Shown here: piece by piece, positions 1-8,568 of the stretch
Position numbering within the stretch: the stretch's first letter is position 1
Layout: each line of letters opens with the position of its first letter
Assembly: GCF_012184385.1 (NCBI RefSeq)
Contig: NZ_VSRL01000006.1
Span: 1-64,000, forward strand
Length of the DNA stretch: 64,000 nucleotides
Source: Lentzea indica
Lineage (GTDB): Bacteria > Actinomycetota > Actinomycetes > Mycobacteriales > Pseudonocardiaceae
Reading direction: 5' to 3'
Notes under the pieces: model-generated
Databases searched by the model: none
What the model was told of the DNA's origin: nothing
Seen by the model: the letters and a program-made list of their open reading frames with translations, nothing else
Program-made: the position numbers and the translations under genes

Positions 1-1998
1 CCGAACGGGGACATGACCGGCAGGCAGCCGATGCCGTCACGCGCGGAGTCCAGCGGCCCGCGGCCGATGCCCCCACGGGCAGAGTCGAGCGGCCCCCGCC
101 CGATGCCCGGTGGTGGCATCTCCAACCGGCTCGTCGCAGCGCCGGACGGACCCGCGCCGATCGAGGAGCCCAAGGCCGACTTGCCTGGCCCCGAAGCCAC
201 CCAGATCGCCTCGGCGGCGGGTGTGGCCAAGATCGAGACGCGCGACGAGATCGACCCTGCGTGCCTCACCACCGAGATGGAGGCCATCGGCGACGACGTG
301 AAGAAGCGTCGCGAGGTCGACCACACCCTCGCGCGGTTCTCCGCGGTGCACGACGAACTGCTCGAGCAGGAGCGCCAGCGCAAGGAGCGGCGCGCCAAGC
401 TCATGCCGTGGGTCAAGGACGGCGACGAGGATCTCGAGGAAGCCACCCAGTTCGCGGACCCGGTGACGCTCGGCGAAGAGGACCACGAGCCGAAGGTCAC
501 CGGCCGCACGCCAAAGCAGCGCAGGATGATGCGCGGGGCCAAGGTCGGGGCGATCGCCGCCGCGGCCGCGGTGTTCGCGTCGACCGGCATCGGCTGGGCC
601 GCGATGCAGTGGGCCGACTCCAAGATCCAGAGGATCGACGCGCTCGGCGGCAACTCGCAGGCGGTGCAGCAGGCGGAGAAGCAGCTCGGTGACGAGAACT
701 TCCTGCTGGTCGGCTCGGACACCAGGGCGGGCGCGAAGGCCGGCGACAACGTCGGCACGACGGCCACAGAGGGTGGCGCGCGCTCTGACGTGATCATGCT
801 CGCGCACATCCCCGCCGACCGTAAGCGCATGGTCGTCGTGTCCCTGCCGCGTGACGTGCGGGTCAACCGGCCCGCGTGCCGCAGCTGGAACCCGGACAAC
901 GGTCAGTACGGCGGCCCGCTGGCGCCGGAGAAAGAGGTCCTGGCCAACTCCGTCTACAACGACGGTGGGCCCGAGTGCGTCGCCAACATGATGACGCAGC
1001 TGTCCGGCCTCAAGATCAACCACTTCGTCAGCATCGACTTCGTCGGCTTCCGCGAGATGTCGACGGCGATCGGCGGTGTGCAGATCTGCACGCCCATCGC
1101 GATCAAGGACGAAGAGCTCGGCGTCGTCATCGAAAAGCCGGGCAAGTACACGCTCAAGGGCGACCAGGCGCTGCAGTACGTGCGCGCCCGCAAGGTCGCG
1201 GGCGACGGCGGTACGGACTTCGACCGCATCAAGCGGCAGCAGCAGTTCCTCTCGGCGATGCTGCGCCAGGCGCTGTCGAACGAGGTGCTGCTGAGCCCGA
1301 CCAAGCTCAACAACTTCATCAACGCCCTCACGAAGTCCACGGTCGGCGACAACATCGGTGTCGCACAGCTCCTGGAGCTCGCGAACTCGTTGCAGAGCCT
1401 CGACGCGGGCCGCGTCTCGTTCGTGACGATGCCGCACTGGACCGACGAGGGCCCGACGAAGTCGAACAACGACAACATCGAGCGGCTGCGGGACAACGAG
1501 GTCAAGACGCTGTTCCAGACGATCATCGACGGAACGCCGTTGCCGCAGGAGAAGCCGACCGACCCGAAGGCCGGTGACCCCGGCAACGCACCAGCGCAGC
1601 AGCCCGGCACGGTGATCGACCCCAAGGAAGTCTCCATCCAGGTGCTCAACGGCGACCCGACGAACGCCGGCGCCGTCGCCAGGACCTCGACCGCGTTGGA
1701 GCAGAAGGGCTTCAAGGTCGCCCGAAAGGACAACTCGCCGGAGAAGGCCGCGAAGACCACCATCAAGTACGCGAAGGGCAACGAGAACAAGGCCGCGACC
1801 CTCAAGGCCGCGGTGCCCAGCGCGGAACTGGTGGAGTCACCCGACATGGGCGGGGCGATCGTGCTGACCATCGGCGAGAACTTCGACGACAAGGTCGTGG
1901 CACCTCAGGCGGGCACCCAGGCCGGCAACCAGGGTCAGGGACAGACCGGCGACAAGCTGGACGTCGTGAACGCGGCGCAGGACCCGTGCGCGAAGTGA
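1..1998 (+). CDS. LytR-CpsA-Psr (LCP) family cell-wall ligase, 5' end open
   Basis: LCP proteins transfer undecaprenyl-linked glycopolymers (arabinogalactan or teichoic-type polymers) onto peptidoglycan at the outer membrane face. Residues are counted from the first ATG in the window, at 13. There is a long charged cytoplasmic N-terminus with a PRPMP repeat, one transmembrane segment at about 173-197, an LCP domain at about 225-480 and a LytR_C domain at about 540-630. Typical LCP motifs are visible: GGARSDVIML near 255, SLPRDVRV at 277-284 and RARKVAGDGGTDFDRIKRQQ near 391-410. The frame is open back to base 1 (P-N-G-D before the ATG) and the ATG has no well-placed ribosome site, so the true start is probably outside the window. 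Family is sure; the exact polymer is unknown. Confidence 0.9.
   Translation, partial: PNGDMTGRQPMPSRAESSGPRPMPPRAESSGPRPMPGGGISNRLVAAPDGPAPIEEPKADLPGPEATQIASAAGVAKIETRDEIDPACLTTEMEAIGDDVKKRREVDHTLARFSAVHDELLEQERQRKERRAKLMPWVKDGDEDLEEATQFADPVTLGEEDHEPKVTGRTPKQRRMMRGAKVGAIAAAAAVFASTGIGWAAMQWADSKIQRIDALGGNSQAVQQAEKQLGDENFLLVGSDTRAGAKAGDNVGTTATEGGARSDVIMLAHIPADRKRMVVVSLPRDVRVNRPACRSWNPDNGQYGGPLAPEKEVLANSVYNDGGPECVANMMTQLSGLKINHFVSIDFVGFREMSTAIGGVQICTPIAIKDEELGVVIEKPGKYTLKGDQALQYVRARKVAGDGGTDFDRIKRQQQFLSAMLRQALSNEVLLSPTKLNNFINALTKSTVGDNIGVAQLLELANSLQSLDAGRVSFVTMPHWTDEGPTKSNNDNIERLRDNEVKTLFQTIIDGTPLPQEKPTDPKAGDPGNAPAQQPGTVIDPKEVSIQVLNGDPTNAGAVARTSTALEQKGFKVARKDNSPEKAAKTTIKYAKGNENKAATLKAAVPSAELVESPDMGGAIVLTIGENFDDKVVAPQAGTQAGNQGQGQTGDKLDVVNAAQDPCAK
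22..108 (+). repeat. 36-bp in-frame tandem repeat
   Basis: The extreme N-terminal coding part of the LCP gene repeats a 12-residue unit, PRPMPxRAESSG. There are two full copies (about 22-57 and 58-93) and a partial third (94-108). The unit length is 36 bp and the DNA copies differ at several third positions, so it is an expressed protein repeat and not a recent slippage product. More copies may lie off the left edge. Confidence 0.75.
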
Positions 1999-2007
1999 TT
2001 CGCCTGC

Positions 2008-2029
2008 GGTTCACCTGCGGTTCATGCTG
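2008..2029 (+). promoter_or_regulatory. PHO box (PhoP site) upstream of phoU
   Basis: Two directly adjacent 11-nt units, GGTTCACCTGC and GGTTCATGCTG, lie about 40 nt before the phoU start. This matches the actinobacterial PHO box, in which PhoP binds 11-nt direct-repeat units beginning GTTCACC or GTTCATC. phoU is therefore probably induced by phosphate starvation through PhoR-PhoP, whose genes are not in the window. Confidence 0.75.
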
Positions 2030-2070
2030 GAATGTCGCTGCCGCGATGGTCGGGACGTAGGCTGAGCGCC

Positions 2071-2736
2071 ATGCGCGAGGCCTACCATGACCAGCTAGAA
2101 CAGCTCGCCGACCGACTGGCCGACATGACCGGCATGGTCGCCGAGGCGATGGAGAACGCGACCGCCGCCCTGCTGCAGGCCGACCTCGGCCTTGCGGAAC
2201 AGGTCATCAGCGGTGACCAGAAGGTCGACGACGTCCGCTCCAGCATCGAGGAGCAGTCGTACGCACTGCTCGCGCTGCAGGCGCCGGTCGCGACCGACCT
2301 GCGCACCGTGCTCGCGGTGATCCACGCCGCCGAGAGCGTCGAGCGCATGGGCGACCTGGCCCTGCACGTGGCGAAGGCCGCGCGGCGCCGGCACCCGGCG
2401 TCGGCGCTGCCCGAGGACGTGCAGCCGTACTTCGCCGAGATGGGCCGGATCGCAGTCAAGCTCGCCACCGCGGCGGCGGACATCATCCGCAACAAGGACG
2501 TCGACCGCGCGCGCAACCTCGAGACCGAGGACGACGCGATGGACGACATCCACCGCCACCTGTTCTCGGTGATCATGGACAAGGAGTGGCAGCACGGTGT
2601 CGCGGCCGCAGTCGACGTGACGCTGCTCGGCCGCTTCTACGAGCGCTACGGCGACCACGCCGTGTCGGTCGCCAAGCGCACGGTCTTCGTCGTCACCGGC
2701 CGGATGCCCGGCTACGGTGGCGACGAGAGCCTCTAA
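2071..2736 (+). CDS. phoU: Phosphate signalling protein PhoU
   Basis: PhoU couples the Pst phosphate importer to the PhoR kinase and represses the Pho regulon when phosphate is plentiful. The protein is 221 aa, the usual length, and is all-helical. It shows the two internally repeated metal-binding E/DxxxD-type motifs, around ESVERMGD in the first bundle and RFYERYGD in the second. The start is set at ATG 2071 because MREAYH is the family's typical N-terminus; an upstream in-frame start at 2032 would add 13 atypical residues. A PHO box precedes it, and the pst genes lie nearby on the other strand. Confidence 0.95.
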   Translation: MREAYHDQLEQLADRLADMTGMVAEAMENATAALLQADLGLAEQVISGDQKVDDVRSSIEEQSYALLALQAPVATDLRTVLAVIHAAESVERMGDLALHVAKAARRRHPASALPEDVQPYFAEMGRIAVKLATAAADIIRNKDVDRARNLETEDDAMDDIHRHLFSVIMDKEWQHGVAAAVDVTLLGRFYERYGDHAVSVAKRTVFVVTGRMPGYGGDESL

Positions 2737-2740
2737 CAGC

Positions 2741-3940
2741 TCAGCGGAACTGCCCATCGCGCTCGGCCGCGAGCTCCGGATCGGCGTAAGCCTCCGAGAA
2801 CTCGGCGAGCACGGTGGGCAGTTCTTCGTCCCACGCCGCCCGCGCCTCGTCGCGCGGCAGATCCCGCGCGTCCACGGTGAAGTACGCCCACGCCCGCACG
2901 ATCTCCGGCAGCAGCGCCAGATCCGCGTCGGAGACGTGCACGCGCGCGGCCACGTTCAGGATCAGCACCGCGGTGAGCGACGCCGGCCCGTACACAACGG
3001 GATCCCTGTTCTGCTCGACCGCCGCACCGGCGACGATTCGCGCGAACGCCCGCGCGGCCTCGACGTCCGGCAGCCCGTGCTCTGAAGCCAGAAACGCCTC
3101 GACCACCTCGTCCGTCCTTTCCGGACTGAGCGAGGGGATCTCGTACCCGTCGGGCACCAAAGCGCTCACGCGTGCGTCAGCGAGCGCGATCAGCTGAACG
3201 GGGTGCCGCACGTCCTCGTCCCCGATCAGGCCCTCTTCTGCTTCGTCGTCGGGCCCGTCCGCCCAGAACTGCTCGATGTCCGGCCACACCCGGTCGTAGA
3301 CGTCCGTGGCGCTCAACGGCGTGATCGCGTCCCGGAACGCGTCCGGCGTCGAGGCGATCATGTCCTCCAGCAACGCCACGGTGCCCTCGTCGGGGGTCGC
3401 GAACAGCTCGATGGCGGTGGCCCCGAGCACGGGCTGGCGCATGAACAGGACGGTCTCCGCGGCGCCCGCACGTTCCTGGGTGATCGCGACGACTTCCACG
3501 TCCCCCAACAGGTTCGTGACGAGGAAGGCCTCGCGGAACTCCAGCGAGGCACCGGCGGAGTACCACGAAGGCTCGGCGACACCGCGTGCCGCAACAGTTT
3601 CCGCGGCAGCGGCCGCATTGGCCCTGATCTCCGCTGAGCCCACACCGGACAACGCGCGCAACGCGGTGAGCGCCGCCGGGTCGTCCATCGCCCGCAGCGC
3701 CGCGATCAACGGGTCGTACCCGGATCCGGCGAGCCAGAGCGTGGCGTACAGCTCGCTCGCCCAGGCGTCCGCGAGCAACCACGACTCCGAACGCAGCGCG
3801 GCCGCGGACTCGAGCAACGCCCCGTACGGGGACTGCTGCTCCGGCCGGCGGGCGGGTGCCTTGCCTTGCTTCTTCTTGCGGGACTTGCTCTGCGGGCTCA
3901 CCCGCGTGAATTTAGCCGAGGCAGCCGGAGATGATGGCAT
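2741..3940 (-). CDS. Conserved actinobacterial protein of unknown function
   Basis: This is a 399-aa soluble protein with no signal peptide or membrane segment. The N-terminal 35 residues are rich in Lys and Arg (a KSRKKKQGK stretch). The rest is Ala/Glu/Asp-rich and predicted mostly helical, in the style of HEAT-like or DUF helical domains. I recognise no catalytic motif. It converges on phoU with only 4 nt between the stop codons. No function is assigned. Confidence 0.75.
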   Translation of the reverse strand: MPSSPAASAKFTRVSPQSKSRKKKQGKAPARRPEQQSPYGALLESAAALRSESWLLADAWASELYATLWLAGSGYDPLIAALRAMDDPAALTALRALSGVGSAEIRANAAAAAETVAARGVAEPSWYSAGASLEFREAFLVTNLLGDVEVVAITQERAGAAETVLFMRQPVLGATAIELFATPDEGTVALLEDMIASTPDAFRDAITPLSATDVYDRVWPDIEQFWADGPDDEAEEGLIGDEDVRHPVQLIALADARVSALVPDGYEIPSLSPERTDEVVEAFLASEHGLPDVEAARAFARIVAGAAVEQNRDPVVYGPASLTAVLILNVAARVHVSDADLALLPEIVRAWAYFTVDARDLPRDEARAAWDEELPTVLAEFSEAYADPELAAERDGQFR

Positions 3941-3949
3941 CTGGGCAGC

Positions 3950-3981
3950 GAAAGGCCCGCGTCACCGGACACGGGCCTTTC
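3950..3981 (-). terminator. Hairpin terminator after the small secreted-protein gene
   Basis: GAAAGGCCCG (3950-3959) pairs perfectly with CGGGCCTTTC (3972-3981) across a 12-nt loop. It begins 16 nt past the stop of the leftward gene at 3997-4299, so it is probably that gene's intrinsic terminator. It lacks a long U run, which is normal in high-GC actinomycetes. Confidence 0.7.
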
Positions 3982-3996
3982 CTCATGCACGAACGA

Positions 3997-4299
3997 TCAG
4001 CAGCTCTCGCCACTCAGGTAGGCGCTGCGAATGCTGCTGTCCGCGCCGATGTGGTGCGTCTGGCCAGCACCGATGCACGCCCGGTGAGTCTGGCCCGCGG
4101 GGAAGTAGTACTCCCAAACGCCCCAGCGGGCGTAACCGGAACAGTTGGTGATGTTGCCACCACCGCTGCCGTCCACCCAGTAACCGCACGCCAAGGTCCC
4201 GACGCCCTCAGACGCGCTGGCGCTGCCCGCGCCCACCAGCACGAACGCCGCCACGAGCGCTCCGGTGAGCAACGAGCTCACCGTTCGAATCTTTCCCAT
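3997..4299 (-). CDS. Small secreted cysteine-containing protein
   Basis: This is a 100-aa preprotein. Residues 1-30 form a clear Sec signal peptide (basic MGKIR start, hydrophobic core, A-S-A cleavage region). The mature part is about 70 residues, rich in Gly, Tyr and Trp, with four cysteines that could form two disulfides. ATG 4299 is chosen because a GGGGGT ribosome site sits just upstream; a TTG at 4314 would place that site inside the gene. It is monocistronic, with its own terminator and an AT-rich upstream patch. I recognise no family; a small extracellular or surface protein is likely. Confidence 0.75.
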   Translation of the reverse strand: MGKIRTVSSLLTGALVAAFVLVGAGSASASEGVGTLACGYWVDGSGGGNITNCSGYARWGVWEYYFPAGQTHRACIGAGQTHHIGADSSIRSAYLSGESC

Positions 4300-4437
4300 T
4301 GTACCCCCATACAATTAGAAAATCGTTCACTTGCCATTAATCTGACAGGCCCGGAAAACAGAAAGCGTCAACAGACGCAAGAAACCCCCCAGAGCCCCCA
4401 GACAAGTCGACCTTATCGGCGCGGGCAGAACAAGGCA

Positions 4438-4469
4438 ATGCCCCGCCGCGACAGTTCGCGACGGGGCAT
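4438..4469 (-). terminator. Terminator of the pst operon
   Basis: A 14-nt arm starting ATGCCCCG (4438-4451) pairs with 4456-4469 with one mismatch and a 4-nt CAGT loop. It lies 18 nt beyond the pstB stop on the leftward transcript and is the natural end of pstS-pstC-pstA-pstB. Confidence 0.8.
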
Positions 4470-4486
4470 CCGTTCAGGAATTCGAA

Positions 4487-5263
4487 TCAGCCGAATCGGC
4501 CGGAGATGTAGTCCTCGGTCGCCTTCTGGCTGGGGTTGGAGAAGATCTTCTCCGTGTCGTCCACCTCGATCAGCTGTCCCGGCTGACCGACACCCAGCAG
4601 GTTGAAGAACGCGGTCTGGTCGGACACGCGCGCGGCCTGCTGCATGTTGTGAGTCACGATGACGATCGTGTACTCCTTCTTCAGCTCCGTGATCAGGTCC
4701 TCGATCGCCAGCGTGGAGATCGGGTCCAAGGCCGAGCAGGGCTCGTCCATCAGCAGGACGTCCGGCTGCACCGCGATGGCACGCGCGATGCACAGACGCT
4801 GCTGCTGACCACCGGAGAGGCCGCCGCCCGGCTTGTCGAGGCGGTCCTTGACCTCGTTCCACAGGTTGGCGCCACGCAACGAGCGCTCCGCGACGTCGTC
4901 GAGCTGCTTCTTGTTCTTCACGCCCGCGAGGCGCAGGCCCGCGACCACGTTGTCCTTGATGGACATCGTCGGGAACGGGTTGGGGCGCTGGAACACCATG
5001 CCGATGGTGCGGCGCACCTCGACCGGGTCCACGTTGGACGCGTAGATGTCCTCGCCGTCCAGCAGCACCTTGCCCTCGACGCGCGCGCCGGGGATCACCT
5101 CGTGCATGCGGTTCAGCGACCGCAGCACGGTCGACTTGCCGCAGCCGGACGGGCCGATGAACGCGGTCACGTTACGCGGCGGCACGGCGAGGTTCACGCT
5201 GTTCACCGCGTGGAACTTGCCGTAGTAGATGTTCAGGTCCTTGATGTCAAAACGCTTGGCCAT
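4487..5263 (-). CDS. pstB: Phosphate ABC transporter ATP-binding protein PstB
   Basis: This is the cytoplasmic ATPase that powers high-affinity phosphate import with PstA and PstC. At 258 aa it has the standard length. Motifs in order are Walker [10 protein letters not shown] (37-45), Q-loop region FQRPNPFP (91-98), the ABC signature LSGGQQQR (149-156), Walker B VLLMDEP (169-175) and the switch His in VTHNMQ. It is the last gene of the leftward pst operon, 15 nt after pstA, and is followed by a hairpin terminator. All catalytic residues are present. Confidence 0.97.
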   Translation of the reverse strand: MAKRFDIKDLNIYYGKFHAVNSVNLAVPPRNVTAFIGPSGCGKSTVLRSLNRMHEVIPGARVEGKVLLDGEDIYASNVDPVEVRRTIGMVFQRPNPFPTMSIKDNVVAGLRLAGVKNKKQLDDVAERSLRGANLWNEVKDRLDKPGGGLSGGQQQRLCIARAIAVQPDVLLMDEPCSALDPISTLAIEDLITELKKEYTIVIVTHNMQQAARVSDQTAFFNLLGVGQPGQLIEVDDTEKIFSNPSQKATEDYISGRFG

Positions 5264-5278
5264 CGGTCTTCCGCCGCT

Positions 5279-6193
5279 TCACTTGGTCTTGATCGCGGAG
5301 AACCGCGAGATCAGGGTCGCCACGAGGTTGAAGAACATGATGAGGAGGATGAGTGTCAGCGCGGCGCCCCACACCCGCAACTGACCCGCCTCTTCGGGGT
5401 TCAGCAGCTCGTTGTAGATCAGCAGCGGCAGCGAAGCCATGTTGCCGCCGAAGACGTCGAAGTTGATCGAGCGGCTGTACCCCACCAGCACGAGCACCGG
5501 CGCGGTCTCACCCATCACGCGGGCGGTCGCGAGCATCACGCCGGTGACGATGCCGGACAACGCGGTCGGCAGCACGATCTTCACGATCGTCTTCCACTTC
5601 GGCACGCCCAGCGCGTAGGAGGCCTCGCGCAGCTCGTCCGGCACCAGGCGCAGCATCTCCTCGGTGGAACGGACGACGACCGGCAGCATCAGCAGCACGA
5701 GCGCGAGCGACACGGCGAACGCACTCGTCTCGAAGCCGAGCGTGGTGACCCAGAGTGCGAACACGAACAGCGCGGCGACGATCGACGGCACACCGGACAG
5801 GATGTCGACCATGAACGTCGTGATCCTCGCGAACCGGCTGTTGTTGCCGTACTCGACGAGGTAGACCGCGGCGAGGATGCCGATCGGCACCGCGATCACC
5901 GCGCACACCACAGCCTGCACGATCGAGCCGTACAGCGCGTGGTACACGCCGCCCGTGAACTGCTCCGGCAACACGCCCTTGAGCGACTTGGACCACCAGT
6001 CAGCGTTCACCAGCGCCTCGTAGCCGCTCACGACCACCGTGACGAGCAGCCAGACCAGCGGAATCACCGCGACCACGAACGCGAGACCCATCAGGCTCAT
6101 CGCGAGGTAGTTCTTGAACTGCCTGGCTCCACTGATCTTCTGGAACGCCGGCGTCTGCGCGGGGCGGTTGGGGTCGGTCAGCGTGGCAGTCAT
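5279..6193 (-). CDS. pstA: Phosphate ABC transporter permease PstA
   Basis: This integral membrane subunit (304 aa) forms the phosphate channel with PstC. About six transmembrane helices are visible. A cytoplasmic EAA-type loop ([20 protein letters not shown]) is the contact site for PstB. It overlaps the end of pstC by 4 nt (ATGA), which indicates translational coupling. Confidence 0.96.
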   Translation of the reverse strand: MTATLTDPNRPAQTPAFQKISGARQFKNYLAMSLMGLAFVVAVIPLVWLLVTVVVSGYEALVNADWWSKSLKGVLPEQFTGGVYHALYGSIVQAVVCAVIAVPIGILAAVYLVEYGNNSRFARITTFMVDILSGVPSIVAALFVFALWVTTLGFETSAFAVSLALVLLMLPVVVRSTEEMLRLVPDELREASYALGVPKWKTIVKIVLPTALSGIVTGVMLATARVMGETAPVLVLVGYSRSINFDVFGGNMASLPLLIYNELLNPEEAGQLRVWGAALTLILLIMFFNLVATLISRFSAIKTK

Positions 6194-7167
6194 GATGCCT
6201 TCGCCTTTCCACGGCCCGCGACATAGCGCGCGAGGGCGTTCACGGCGAACGTGAACACGAACAGGACCAGACCGGCAGCGATGTACGCGCCGGTCGACAG
6301 CGGCTCGCTGAACTCCGGCGCCGCTGACGCGATCTTGGACGCGAACGTGTAGCCGCCGTCGAAGACGCTGAACGACGAGGGAAGGGGCGAGGAACGCAGG
6401 ATGAGCAGCACCGCGACGGTCTCACCGAGCGCGCGACCGAGACCGAGCATGGAGCCCGCGATGTAGCCGCTGCGCCCGAACGGGAGCACGGTGGTGCGGA
6501 CCATCTCCCAGCGGGTCGCGCCGAGCGCGAGCGCGCCCTCGATCTGCATGACCGGCGTCTGCTGGAACACCTCCCGGCTGACCGCGGTGATGATCGGCAG
6601 GATCATGATCGACAGCACGATGCCCGCGGTGAAGATGTTGCCGCCACCGGCCAGGGAGACGTTGTTGCCGGAGAAGAGCGGGAACCAGGACAGCTTCGTG
6701 TTGAGGAACGTGGCGAGCGGCTCGAGTGCCGGGCCGAGCACCTTCGCGCCCCAGAGGCCGAACACGATCGACGGCACCGCGGCCAGCAGATCGATGACGT
6801 AGGCGAACGGCCGGGCGACCCTGGGCGGCAGATAGTGCGTCAGGAACAACGCGATGCCCATCGCCACCGGCATCGCGATGACGAGCGCCACCAGCGACGA
6901 CAGGATCGTGACCACGAGCAGGTCCCGGATGCCGAACCGGAGGTTCGCGACGTCGCCGGTAGACCACTCCGGGCTCGTAAAGAAGTTGATGTTGTCAACG
7001 AGCAGTGAGGGAACGGCCTGGATGAGCAGGAACAGGCCGATCAACACGATGGAGACCACGATCGCGAGGCTCGAGCCCGTGGTCAGGGAACGGAAGATGC
7101 CGTCGCCTCGGCGACGGCTCGTTGACCTGGCAGCAGGCGGCGAACTGCCGGCGACTTCGTCAGTCAT
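6190..7167 (-). CDS. pstC: Phosphate ABC transporter permease PstC
   Basis: This is the second channel subunit of the Pst importer (325 aa from ATG 7167). It has a hydrophilic N-terminal tail of about 35 residues, about six membrane helices and an EAA-type loop ([18 protein letters not shown]). An in-frame start at 7203 would add 12 residues; ATG 7167 (MTDEVAG) is preferred because the upstream stretch falls in the intercistronic region. A strong hairpin separates it from pstS. Confidence 0.95.
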   Translation of the reverse strand: MTDEVAGSSPPAARSTSRRRGDGIFRSLTTGSSLAIVVSIVLIGLFLLIQAVPSLLVDNINFFTSPEWSTGDVANLRFGIRDLLVVTILSSLVALVIAMPVAMGIALFLTHYLPPRVARPFAYVIDLLAAVPSIVFGLWGAKVLGPALEPLATFLNTKLSWFPLFSGNNVSLAGGGNIFTAGIVLSIMILPIITAVSREVFQQTPVMQIEGALALGATRWEMVRTTVLPFGRSGYIAGSMLGLGRALGETVAVLLILRSSPLPSSFSVFDGGYTFASKIASAAPEFSEPLSTGAYIAAGLVLFVFTFAVNALARYVAGRGKAKAS

Positions 7168-7188
7168 AGCGCCAATCATCCGTAGTCG

Positions 7189-7223
7189 GCCGGGAGCGTC
7201 CACTCGTGGTGAACGCTCCCGGC
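7189..7223 (-). promoter_or_regulatory. Intercistronic hairpin between pstS and pstC
   Basis: GCCGGGAGCGT (7189-7199) pairs perfectly with ACGCTCCCGGC (7213-7223), and the loop holds a further CCAC/GTGG pairing. There is no U tract. In other pst operons a structure at this point stabilises or partly terminates the pstS transcript, giving more binding protein than permease. That role is inferred here. Confidence 0.6.
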
Positions 7224-7247
7224 GCGGTCCAACTACTACCTAGCTGC

Positions 7248-8369
7248 TCAGGCGATCGCCTTGATGGCGGTCAGGAGCTTCTCCTGGAACGAGGCCGGAA
7301 CCGGGCTGTAGCCGGCGTCCTCCAGGCCCTTCTGACCGTCGGTCACGGCGACCGTGAGGAACGCCTTGACGGCCTTGCCGACCTCGGCGTCGGTGTACTT
7401 GGAGCAGACGATCTCGTACGCGGCGAGCACCAGCGGGTAGGCGCCGGGGGTCTCGGTCGCGTAGATCGACTTCAGGTCGAGGATCAGGTCGTTGCCCGTG
7501 CCCTTGATCTTGACGCCCTCGATGGACTTGCCCGCGCTGGCGGTGCTCAGCTCGACCGGCTCGCCGCCACCAGAGTTGATGATCTTGGCGATCTGCAGCT
7601 TGTTGGACTTGGCGAAAGACCACTCGTTGTAGGTGATGGCACCCTTGGTGTTCTTCACCGCGGCCGAGGTCTGCTCGTTGCCCTTGGCACCCTCACCGAC
7701 GCCACCGTTGAACGCCTTGCCGACGCCCTTGGTCCACGTGCCCTTCGACGCGGCCTCCAGGTACTTCTGGAAGTTGTCGGTGGTGCCCGACTCGTCGGAG
7801 CGGAAGACCACGACGATCTTGTCGGCGGGCAGCGTCTTGCCGCTGTTCAGCGCCGCGATGGCCGGGTCGTTCCAGGTGGTGACCGCACCACTGAAGATCT
7901 TCGCGATCGTCGCGGCGTCGAGCGCGAGGCCGTCCGCGCCGGGCACGTTGTACGTGATCGCGATCGGGCCGAACACGGCGGGCAGGTTCCACGCGGGAGC
8001 ACCGTCGCAGCGCTTGGCCGCGTCGTCGGTCTCCTTCTTCTCCGCGTTGAGCACGGAGTCGGAGCCGCCGAAGTCCGTCTGCTTGCCGATGAACTCCTTG
8101 ACGCCGGCGCCGGAGCCGTTGGAGTTGTAGTCGAGGCTCTGTCCGTCGCACGCGCTCTCATACGCGGTGACGAAGCGAGTCATCGCGTTCGCCTGCGCCG
8201 AGGAGCCACTGGCCTTGAGCTTGGCCTTGCCACCGCACTCGACCTTGGAGGCCGCGTTGCTGGTGGTGTTGCCACCCGCGGGGGCGTTGTTGTCGGAACC
8301 GCACGCGCTGAGCAGAAGCGCGCCGGCCGCGACGAGGCCGAGCACGGCGCCGTGCCGCTGGATCTTCAC
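7248..8369 (-). CDS. pstS: Phosphate-binding lipoprotein PstS
   Basis: This extracellular lipid-anchored phosphate receptor delivers phosphate to PstC/PstA. It is 373 aa from GTG 8369. The lipobox L-S-A-C places the acylated cysteine at residue 23. A Gly/Ser/Ala segment near 45-60 and [14 protein letters not shown] are typical PstS ligand-loop motifs. GTG 8369 is chosen because GGTGGAGGA lies just upstream (8376-8384); the longer start at 8396 would bury that site. The gene heads the leftward pst operon behind a PHO box. Confidence 0.96.
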   Translation of the reverse strand: MKIQRHGAVLGLVAAGALLLSACGSDNNAPAGGNTTSNAASKVECGGKAKLKASGSSAQANAMTRFVTAYESACDGQSLDYNSNGSGAGVKEFIGKQTDFGGSDSVLNAEKKETDDAAKRCDGAPAWNLPAVFGPIAITYNVPGADGLALDAATIAKIFSGAVTTWNDPAIAALNSGKTLPADKIVVVFRSDESGTTDNFQKYLEAASKGTWTKGVGKAFNGGVGEGAKGNEQTSAAVKNTKGAITYNEWSFAKSNKLQIAKIINSGGGEPVELSTASAGKSIEGVKIKGTGNDLILDLKSIYATETPGAYPLVLAAYEIVCSKYTDAEVGKAVKAFLTVAVTDGQKGLEDAGYSPVPASFQEKLLTAIKAIA

Positions 8370-8469
8370 TCTGAGTCCTCCACCTTGCGGGAGCATTAGC
8401 GGTTTCGCGACGGACGTCGCCGCTTGCTACGGAAGGTAGGTAGCCAGGGTGGACAAACTGCCTAGACGA

Positions 8470-8489
8470 GGTGAACGCGAGGTGAACAG
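8470..8489 (-). promoter_or_regulatory. PHO box (PhoP site) upstream of pstS
   Basis: On the pstS sense strand the sequence reads CTGTTCACCTCGCGTTCACC, that is, two GTTCACC units spaced exactly 11 nt apart. This is the PHO-box arrangement, and it lies about 100 nt before the pstS start. With the site before phoU it gives two PhoP-type sites flanking the phosphate genes. Confidence 0.8.
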
Positions 8490-8568
8490 AGGACGGGAAG
8501 TGACCAGGCACACCGCCGGACGGGTGACGCCGTGACCTGCGCGTATGCGGTTTGTGACGTTTTGTTCA

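Noticed and set aside
22-108. Short regularly spaced repeats considered as a CRISPR array
   Set aside because: The units are contiguous with no spacers, in frame with the LCP coding sequence, and diverged at third positions.
4649-6226. A 525-codon + strand frame opposite pstB and pstA
   Set aside because: It is antisense to two fully conserved transporter genes and has no recognisable domain.
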